Part shown: positions 53,994-64,000 of the stretch, one piece after another | How positions within the stretch are numbered: position 1 is the first letter of the stretch | Layout: each line of letters begins with the position of its first letter | Assembly: GCA_963854735.1 (NCBI GenBank) | Contig: OY978100.1 | Span: 372,001 to 436,000 of the forward strand | Origin: Marvania coccoides | Taxonomy: Eukaryota; Chlorophyta; Trebouxiophyceae; Chlorellales; Chlorellaceae | DNA length: 64,000 nt | Reading direction: 5' to 3' | Position numbers and translations under genes: made by a program | Notes under the pieces: model-generated | Told to the model about the DNA's origin: nothing | The model's database searches: none | Seen by the model: the letters and a program-made list of their open reading frames with translations, nothing else

Positions 53994-56900
53994 TCACCAC
54001 AACGTTCGGCCAAACTGCGGCTGGGGCTTCACCCCTCCAGGCGGCGAAAACAGCGAAGCGGTGTCGCCAGGCAGCGACAGCCCAACGCCAGCGCCATCCA
54101 GCTGCAGCCCGCCGTGCAGCAGCGGCCCAGCAGACATCCCGGTGCCGTCAATCGCGCCCAGCAGGTCCGTGGACAGCAGCGAAGAGCCCACAGGGTCCCC
54201 TTCTGCGTGGTGGTGATGGCCGCCGTGGTGGGTGTGGCTGTGCAAATGGCCGCTGGCCTCGTTGCTGCCGCCTCCAAACACCTGCGCCACCAAATCGTGG
54301 CCGATGAAGGAGTCCAGCGCTCCAGAGGGCGCGTTGTCCACAGGCCCGCTGCCAGTAAAGGGGCTGTAGTGAATCGGCGGCGGCGGCGGTGGCGGGGCCA
54401 CACCCTGCGGCCCACCAGACAGCTCCAGGTCCGCAAACCTGCTGGGGAGACCTGTGGCGGAAGGCGCCGCGTCGTAGGACCCCCGCCTCACGCTGCCATA
54501 GCCGTTGCTGCCATGGGGGGCGGCACCGGCGTCGACTGACGTTGCAGCGGTGCTGCTGCCAAACAAACTGCCGCCCCCGAAGAGCGCGGTGGCTGCAGAG
54601 TGCGGGGATGGCGTCCCCGCGGGGCTGGTGGTGTCGTACATGCCTTGGGGGGCGTCAAAGAGGCCCAGTCGAGGGCCGGGGACAACTGGAGGCGGCGGAG
54701 GATGCATGATGGGCTGCTGCTGGGCTGCCGGCTTGTCTGGGAACAGCGGAGAGTGCGTCTGTGGGAGGTGCGTGCGATGCGTCATGGGTTGCTGCTGCGG
54801 CACCACGTGGTGCGACAGAGGCGGAGCATACATGGCAGGCACATGGGTAGTGGCAGCAGCAGCGGCGGCGGCAGCGTTCTGAGCCGCAGACAGGGCGGCG
54901 GCTGCAGCCGCGGTGCTGCTGTAGCCAGGTGGAGCGCCCATTGACGGCTGCTGTTGTTGCTGCTGCTGGGGAGGCAGCAACTGAGGCTGCACCGTCATGC
55001 GGACGGGCGGCTGGGGGCCTGGAGAAGAGGATGATTGCCTGCTCCAGGACGCTTGCGCTGCTGCCACCGCTGCCATGTGCTGCTTGTGCACAACCTGCGC
55101 CGGCAGCATGGCCCGCTGGGAGCCTTGCGAGAAGCCAGGGCCCAGCCGAGCTGCTGCTGCTGCTGCTGCTGGTGATGGCGGGGCAGCCCCGCTTGAGGCT
55201 GCCCACGGTATCTGCTGCTGCTGCTGTTGTAAAGAGGTGTGTGCAGGTGCAGCTGCCGGTGGTGCACAGCTCTGTTGCTGTTGGTGGGCGGCCGACGCCG
55301 CCGGTTGCCCACGGTTGTCTGGCACAGGATTGGGAGGCTGCGGGGGCGGGCTGGGCGTGGGTTCCGAGTGGATAACGCCCCTCGCGCGGTCCAGGGCCGT
55401 CTGCAGCTTCTTCCTGACCTTCTTGCCGTACTTTGCGCTCACTCCTGCCACCACTGCAGCGTCCACAGCCTCGTCCAACACCTGCAAATCCACAAAAAAC
55501 AATTTGTCAATTTTGAGAAAAAAAATAAAAATCCCCCAACTATTTATTTAATACGGATTTCAATAAAACTATTTAATTCTTACGTCCAAGCTTTCCACCA
55601 GACTGTCTTCGCTGGGATCTTCGTGCTCCGCCAGCAGCTTGGTGGCGGCGGCGGCTGCGCCCTCCAGCGCCTCGCGGATGGCAACGTGCTCTGGCGCCTC
55701 AACAACGGCAGCGGCAGCAGAAGAGGAGTCCTCCTCAGACACCTGCTGCTGCGGCTCAGATGCCGCATCAACGACACCACCACCAGGGGGAGACGGCGGC
55801 TCGACCGAAGGTTCAGAAGAAAGAGCGCAAGATGCCTCTTCAGCTGGCGCCGCCTCTCCAATGCCAGCAGCTGCAACCTCCGGCTTCTTGCCCTTTTTCT
55901 TCTTCTTTTTCGACTTCTTCGCCTCCTCCTCCTGCGCCTCGGCCTCCACCTCCTCCAGCAACGCCGCCATGGCCGCGTCCGCCAGCGCCTGCCCCGCCAA
56001 CCGGTCCACCATTTCTTCCTCTCTGATGTCTTCATCCCCCGCGTCTGCCAACGGATTCCGCCCTGCTGCGCGCGCGCCGCTGCCCTCCTGGTACACCCGC
56101 TTCAGCTTGGCGTCCAGCAGGCGCTGCTGCCGCGTGGTCTTACCGTGCTGGCCGCACAGCACAAACGACGCCGTGGCGCCATCGATACCTTCAGCTCTGG
56201 CCCGCCAATCGCACCCCAGCCGCGCCAACGAGAACATCATGTCCTTCTTGTTGGCCATGGCGGCGTGGTGCATGGCGGTGCCTCCCACTGAGTCCCGGCA
56301 ATTGACATCAGTGCCCAGTTCAACCAACCGCAGCGCCATCTGACGGTCGCCGCAGCCCGCAGCCAGATGCAGAGCGGTGCGGCCCTCGTTGTCCACCGCT
56401 TGTAGGTCTCCGCCTAGGTCCACCAGCTTCTCAACCACCTTGACCAGCCGGGAGCGATCTTGCTCGCCGGTGGACAGGTGCAGCTGCTCGCTGCGGCGCA
56501 GCAGCGTGTCCAGAGTCTCGCTGCCAACCACGGGGGGCGTGGATAGCGCTGCCACGGTCGCCTTGGCGTCCAGAGCAGGCGTTCCAGCCGCTGTGGCCGT
56601 TGCTGCCGCTGTAGCGTCGGCAGCGGCTGTGAGCGACAGCGTGGTGGAGGTGCTGCTGCCGCCTACTGGGCCACCAGTGACCGCAACGGCGCCGCCGCTC
56701 TGCTGCAGCTGCTGCAACAGCTGCTGCTGCAGCGCGGCCTGGCTCTGCTGCAGCGCCGCTTGCATTTGCTGCAACGCCGCTTGCACCGTCTGCTGCGTCT
56801 GCGCCAGCTGAGCCGCAGCCGCCTGGCTGGCGGTCGCGCTCGCGCTCGACCCCCCCCCACGCTTCTGCTGCTGCTTGTACGCCTTTTTCAGCAGCTGAGT

Positions 56901-59416
56901 GAGCCCTAGGCTCTTCCACGTGGTCCACAGGTCGTGAGTGGGGCTAGACGAAGATCCAGCCCCGCCAGCAGCTAGACTCGACCCTCCAACCCCCCCAAAC
57001 GCGCTCGCCATGCCCCCCATGCCCGCCGCCGACGCGTCCAGCGCCGCCGACAGCCCGCTGCTCCCAGGCAGCGTCAGCGGCGGCGGCGCCGGCGGCAGCG
57101 GCGACGCTTCCGCGTGCAGGCTCTGCTGCGACCACGCCAGCCCCGTGCGCACCGGCACCAGCCCATCGCGCTTCACCGTGCTGCCCGAGGTCAACGCGGC
57201 CTGCGCTGCCTGCTGCGCTGGCGTCAACTGCGGCTGGTGCGGGGGGTTGAACCGCGCGTAGCCGCTGGCAGGGGAGCTCCCTCCAGCACCCACACCCGCC
57301 CCCGCAGCGCCCCCGCCGTTTGGGGGCATCGCCGCAAGCGCTGAGTAGGTCCCGTGCGCTGCATTTTGGAGCGGCGTGCAATCCGTGCAGTCCCTCGCAT
57401 TGATGTCCCCTCCCAGCTCCACCAGCCGCATCACAGTGTCCAGAAACCCGCACCCCGCCGCTAGGTGCAGCGGCGTGTTCAGCGCATTGTCCCTGGCGTC
57501 CACAGGACAGCCGGCGTTCACCAGCGTCTCCAGAACGTGAGTTTGGCCGAAAGCAGCGGCGTAGTGCAACGGGGTGGAGCCGTCCTTGGTGCGGGCAGCC
57601 ACCGAGATGCGGGGCACATTTATCAGGCGCTCCACGATGTCTAGACGGCCTGAGCGAGCCGCCACGTGCAACGGCGTTTCAACATTTCTTGCCTCTAACA
57701 CAGAATCCACGTCCGCACCCAGCTCCACCAGCAGCGCGATCGCGTCGACGTTGGCTGGCCCCTTCAGCAGCGCCAGCGCCAGCGGGGGCAGCGCTTTGGA
57801 GGCGGGTGCGTCCACCTCTGCCCCCAACCCCACCAGCTGCGAAATGACCTCGCACTGCCCTGCGTCAGCAGCCAGGTGCAGGGGGGTGTACCCCCCTCGC
57901 GAGTCCTTCTCTTGCAGCCCCGCCCCCAGCTTCACGAGAGCTTCCACCGCCGCGGTACGCCCATGCATGGCAGCATAGTGCAACGGCGTGCGTCCCATGT
58001 AGTCTTTGGCGTTAAGGTCGTGGTGCAGCGCTGCTAGCCGGCGGATGGCCTCCACGTGGCCCCCGTTGGCGGCGCTGTGGAGGGGGGTGAACTGGTAGTT
58101 GTCTCGGGAGTCCACTGCATTGCCCAGCTCGGTCACCAAAACGTTCAGCAACGCAACCTGACAGGAGGGCAGGGGTAACGAAGAATACAATTAAGTTGAA
58201 TTTGATAGGAAGATAGGGCATCAAGGAAAGCATGGAATGCCGTAATGATAAACAATCTGTTTATCCGCTCAAAAAAAAAAAAAAAAAAAAATAGAAGGAA
58301 AAAATGTACTCACCCAGCCCTGCTCGGCAGCCACGTGGATGGGGGTACGCCCCTCCAACGACCGCAGCGACGACGGGCAGTGCAGCTGCTCCAGCAGTCG
58401 CACAGCCTCAATGCGATTCCACGCCGCAGCGCAATACAACGGCGTGCAGCCGTCTCTGTCAGTGACTTGTGGGGAGCACCCCAGACGCACCAGCGTGTGA
58501 ATGGCCTCCAGGTGACCTTCCCCTGCTGCCACGTGCATGGGCGTACTGCCCACCGCATCTTGCACCGCAACGTCGCACCCCAGCGCACACATCGCTTCAA
58601 TGGCCGCAACCTGGTTGTAAGCGGCCGCGTAGTGCAGCGGCGTCCAGCTGTTCATCGACTTCACCCGCAGGTCGCAGTCGAACTGCTGCACCAGCCGTTT
58701 TATGAGCTCAATGTTTCCCGACATTGCGGCAACGTGCATCGGGTGCCACCCCAGCACGCGCTGCAGGGTTGGCAGCCCTGGGCGACGCAGATCCACCACT
58801 TGCCCCACCATGTCCCACAGCGGGGAGGCGTCGCACAGCGGCGGGGCCGAGGAATCGTCCTCTTGTGTAGCCGACTCCCACCCTAGGTGCAAAAATCCCA
58901 TGAAATCTTGCATGCAGCGCCGTCTAGCCACCTCGTGAAGGGCTGTGCGCCCCTCAGTGTCCTCCAGGAGGGACTCCACCAGCCGCAGAATGAGCGTGAC
59001 CTGGTTTTGAACGGCAGCCAGGTGAACCGGAGTGCAATTCAAAATGTCTTTGGCGAGGAGAAGCGCCGGGCCGCCGCTCTTGAGCAGCTCATCGACCACC
59101 GCGAGGTGGCCCCGCATCACGGCATGGTGGAGCGGGGTGCGGCCCTCAGAGTCCTTGGCTGAAGGGTCAGCGCCCTGCAAGATATGAAAGAAACAGTTTA
59201 AACATGGGTGTTGCAAATCGAGTCAAAAAGTGAGTATTCTGGGGCAGTATTCCAGCAAAACCGGCGCCAAATGAGGAGTGCGGAACCCCGAATTCGTAAA
59301 GCGCTATTCAAAAATGCAGCACTCGCCTCCTGCAGCAGCTTGAGGACCTCTTGGTCGTCGCCCCGCTGCGCCGCCCGGTGCAGGTCTGTGAAGCCAGACA
59401 GCGCGGCGTAAAACAT
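53994..59416 (-). CDS. Large ankyrin-repeat protein with Gln/Pro/Ala-rich C-terminus
   Basis: Exons 59416-59327, 59174-58314, 58157-55584 and 55481-53994 join in phase to 1,670 residues. Ankyrin repeats occupy residues 1 to about 600 (DSEGRTPLHHAVMRGHLAVVDELL, SWTPLHYAAAYNQVAAIEAM, GYTPLHLAADAGQCEVISQLVGLGA, NTPLHLAAGCGFLDTVMRLVELGGDI). A low-complexity spacer follows, with poly-Gln/Ala (QAALQQMQAALQQSQAALQQQLLQQLQQ). Two or three more repeats lie around residue 880-960 (GRTALHLAAGCGDRQMALRLVELGTDVNCRD), then an acidic/Lys stretch (EEAKKSKKKKKKGKK) and a final exon rich in Gln, Pro, Ala and His with no repeats. A scaffold is likely; partners are unknown. The first intron starts GC (gag|gcgagt). 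The last-exon join is the least certain. Confidence 0.82.
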
Positions 59417-60119
59417 CCTGGCGCCGTATCCTGAACGAAAAAATTTAATGAACACGCTGTGTGAGGGGATGGGCCAAAAAACGGAGTGCCGCTGAGTTTG
59501 CAGAGCGCAAAAATAAATGGCTAGCCAATGAGAAGTGCGAGACGTCATAAGCTCGTCGGTGGCGGCCGCTGAGGGGGCGGTAGGCAAGACCACGGTGTTC
59601 CAGCTTTTGTCTGCGTCCAACTTGCCTCTCACGACAGACTGCGAAGCGGCAACTTCTCAATAATCCTCGAATACGGGGATAAAACTTGGAAGGGCGTCGG
59701 CCTGCCACAACTTGCGGACGACCCACAAGCTACAATCTGAGTGTAAAAAGATGGAACAGCGTTTCGCTGCTGAAAACTTCGGCGGCACTTGTTTCAATGC
59801 TATAGTTCAATCTCTTTAAAACATGATGACCAGCCTCCAGGACTGCGAGTTGATCAAAGTTTGAAATATTATATTTTTCTTATGGTGCGCATCGGGCGTT
59901 GTGGGCTCGGCGATTGGCTTTTCGGTCCATACATATGTTATTTGGGCCCACTTCGTTTTTTTTTTTAATTCGGAGAACGCAATTTATTAACACACTCGGA
60001 AGGCTTCTCTCCAACTCTCGAGATCTCGCGTTGGTCTAGCCCTCCACATTTTTTTCATTTTTGTCTTTCAGAGTTTTTTTTTTTTTTTTTGTATCTTTTG
60101 ACTCATGAAATAGCCCCCC
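59417..60119. promoter_or_regulatory. Divergent region, ankyrin protein / HtrA protease
   Basis: About 700 bp between the two start codons. Carries long T runs at 59957-59968 and 60071-60090. It must hold both promoters; no named element recognised. Confidence 0.4.
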
Positions 60120-62143
<2,024 letters not shown>

Positions 62144-62170
<27 letters not shown>

Positions 62171-62595
62171 GGAAGAGGGTGCGCGTTTGGACCCCAGCGA
62201 GAAATGGCGGTAGAAGGGTGCCCCTCTGGTTGTATTTCATCGATGTGCAAACGAAATCTATTGTTGTTGTATAGCTCTATTCTTTCTAGCAAGATTTAAT
62301 ATTTCCCCCTTTCTTTTCAGTTTTCGATCTCAAAACGGGTTGTGCAAAATTTTCAAAAGGTAAACACACATGGTTCAAGCGTTCATTTCGTTGCGCCGGC
62401 GCCTCTGCTGCTGATCAATGCGCACTCCTGCTTGTGGCCTGGCTTCCACGCCGCACGCTGGCACGCTATGAGCAGAACCAAATGCCCCGACACCCGCTGC
62501 ATATTTTACGAAGCAGCGCACAGGCCTCAGCCTGCGCCAGAAACTCTAAATTCGAGCACTTTCAGCCAAATCATTGCGGCAGGTGAGCTCCTGAC
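62144..62595. other. Intergenic region after HtrA
   Basis: About 450 bp starting with (TA)n. Short ORFs without protein character. Nothing else recognisable. Confidence 0.5.
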
Positions 62596-63860
62596 TTAAT
62601 TGTTAGGACCAAAGCTTACCACCTCTGCTGTGTGTGCCTTAGTGCCGTCCCTGTGCGGAGGTGAAACTACCTCATGAATTTGTATTGTGTATTGCAGCGT
62701 CCCTGCCGCCCTCGCTCGTGCTTTCAGTCGCGCCTCCCAGGCAGCCCCTCCCCCCGCCTCTTCACCCTTCATCGCTCCTACTAGCTCCTCCAGACGGCAT
62801 GTCCACCTTTGGACGTCTCCCTGTGAGATTCCTTTCCACCGTATGCTGCCCTGCTCAGCATTGCTCAACACTCAATACAGCGAGAAACGTCCCCAGCTCG
62901 GGGGCGAGCGCCACCTTCTCCCCAGTTTCGCAGCACGCGATGCGCAGGACGCAGCACATGGGCCTCGGCGTCTTCTTCTTGAGAAGCCAGCATGTGGGGG
63001 AGCGCCGCTGCCGTGGCTCTCAGCAGCGCCAGATCCAGCCCCGCAGCCGCTTCCTTCGCGGCGGCGTGCAATGCCCCACCCGCTTTGAGGCGATGATTCA
63101 ACGCCATTGACGCGTGGGGAGGCGCAGCAGAGGATTCAGCACAGGAGAAATGCCGCCAATTCCGCCGGGCGGCAGGTTCGAGGGCGCAGGAGCGGCTTCG
63201 ACCACCGCGCGGATCGCCTTCAACGCTGCCCCAGAAGCAGCGAATCCGGTCTATTGCAAGGCCTCGTCAGCGAGGCTTGACCCAAGAAAGACTCGCTCGC
63301 TGGGGACCACAAAATGCCCGCAAAGCCAGCGGAAAGCGCCATGATGGGGATAACGTTGGCATAAACCCGAGGTTGACGGCCGCAGAAGCCGAAAGCAGCT
63401 CCAAGCTGCGCGGCGTTGACCAGCAGCACAGCCGTGTCGTTGGCATTTTTCCCGCCGCCAGCAGCTTTGATTTCTGATCCCAAGTCGTACCCCGACAGAC
63501 TCTCCATGCAGATGAAGGTGTTGGGCGCGAGCCTGAGCATGTGTGATGCGAGGCGAGTTTTTTTCCACTGAGGGTCTCTGCTGTTCTTCCGCTCCTGCAA
63601 GTAACCCGCAAAACTGGTGGCCATCGTCGTGACGCCCCGCAAAATCCGCACCAGGGAAGCTCTATCCGGGGTGGAAGCGGTTTCGACAGCAAACATCTGG
63701 ATGACTCCAGCCAGCATCTCTCGGTCGCGTTCTCCATCATGTGGCATCGCAGCCAAGACGGCGTTTGCTCCGCCATGGCGCGCAGCAGCAGCAATTCGCA
63801 CGCGTTCAGCAGCTGCTCATGCACCTTTGGGCAGGAAACACCTAGAAGCAGCCCTGCAGT
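62596..63860 (-). pseudogene. Eroded armadillo-like or unknown coding fragment
   Basis: Protein-like text occurs in several minus-strand frames: HGGANAVLAAMPHDGERDREMLAGVIQMFAVETAS and RLASHMLRLAPNTFICMESL (63801-63220), AESSAAPPHASMALNHRLKAGGALHAAAKEAAAGLDLALLRATAAALPHMLAS (63150-62960), and MLSNAEQGSIRWKG (62871-62596). The AAAARHGGANAVLAAM and DLALLRATAAAL pieces recall the armadillo-like HEAT repeats common in algae. No splice pair joins the frames convincingly. I take it as a decayed gene; a real gene with introns I misread is possible. Confidence 0.35.
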
Positions 63861-64000
63861 TCGCCGTCTTTGGCGATAGTCCGTTTGCAGTCAGGAGAGT
63901 CCTGCTTCCCCCCCCATTTTTTTTGTTCATGTCGGTCGCGTCGTTGGGGGACTCAGGAAGGCAAGGGCCAGAGCCTTACATTGTGGGCGGTATCGGCGTA
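63858..64000 (+). repeat. Interspersed repeat family, linker and block C, cut by window end
   Basis: Contains gtcaggagagtcctgctt, gtcggtcgcgtcg, gggggactcaggaaggc, ggggccagagcctta-like sequence and gtgggcggtatcggcgta. All are in the order found in the reverse complement of 48270-48150. The copy continues beyond the window. Confidence 0.7.

Noticed and set aside
56431..57453. Additional minus-strand and plus-strand frames within the ankyrin gene
   Set aside because: Out-of-frame translations of GC-rich ankyrin and Gln-tract DNA.

Overview
This window is nuclear DNA of a unicellular photosynthetic eukaryote, most likely an alga. Nearly every gene is split by short spliceosomal introns (about 60 to 340 bp). 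The proteins are eukaryotic: gamma-tubulin, LSM8, TRAPPC10/TRS130, a syntaxin-6-type SNARE, a UBE2J-type E2 and a membrane UDP-glycosyltransferase. Several genes need a plastid: IspE of the MEP pathway, an organellar ribosome-recycling factor, and proteins with Ser/Arg-rich transit-like leaders. Plant-like families occur (aluminium-induced-type GATase2 protein, TRS130, a mitochondrial succinate/fumarate carrier), but so do genes unusual for land plants (bacterial-type short isocitrate lyase, NAMPT, a PF04008 'adenosine-specific kinase'). I cannot name the species. I saw no tRNA, rRNA or CRISPR.

Layout. 1-1350: degenerate repeat DNA. 1353-5094: gamma-glutamyl hydrolase (-) and NAMPT (+), head to head. 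5502-10630: gamma-tubulin, a hypothetical gene, LSM8 and a plastid-type unknown. 11066-14111: two small secreted Cys-rich proteins, the first with a complete eight-cysteine (nsLTP-like) pattern. 14723-17956: succinate/fumarate carrier (-) and isocitrate lyase (+), a divergent glyoxylate-cycle pair. 18345-20873: LMW-PTP-like protein that has lost its nucleophilic Cys (-) and IspE (+). 21491-22949: MYND-finger gene with a one-base frame break. 23353-26028: Gfo/Idh/MocA oxidoreductase (-) and PF04008 kinase (+). 26527-28467: UGT. 29132-34912: TRS130 (-). 35100-36890: HI0933-type flavoprotein. 37246-39440: GATase2 protein (-) and ribosome recycling factor (+). 39956-42306: UBE2J E2 (-) and an NTF2-like/DUF2358-like protein (+).

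42307-48890 is gene-poor and rearranged: an ankyrin relic, an unrecognised gene whose 3' half is duplicated as a roughly 600 bp inverted repeat with a 16 bp spacer, and a mobile-looking repeat family that recurs at 0.6-0.9, 39.6, 47.2-48.6 and 63.9 kb. 48927-62143 returns to normal genes: a His-tailed secreted protein, a plastid alpha/beta hydrolase (-) and syntaxin (+), a 1,670-residue ankyrin protein (-) and an HtrA/DegP protease (+). The last 1.9 kb holds an eroded armadillo-like fragment and another copy of the repeat.

Genes are tightly packed and mostly alternate in strand, so many pairs share a 200-700 bp divergent promoter. At least four of roughly 55 inferred introns begin with GC rather than GT. 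Exon joins were made by eye from ORFs, GT/GC-AG signals and reading phase. Almost all joins close in frame, and the exceptions are stated.
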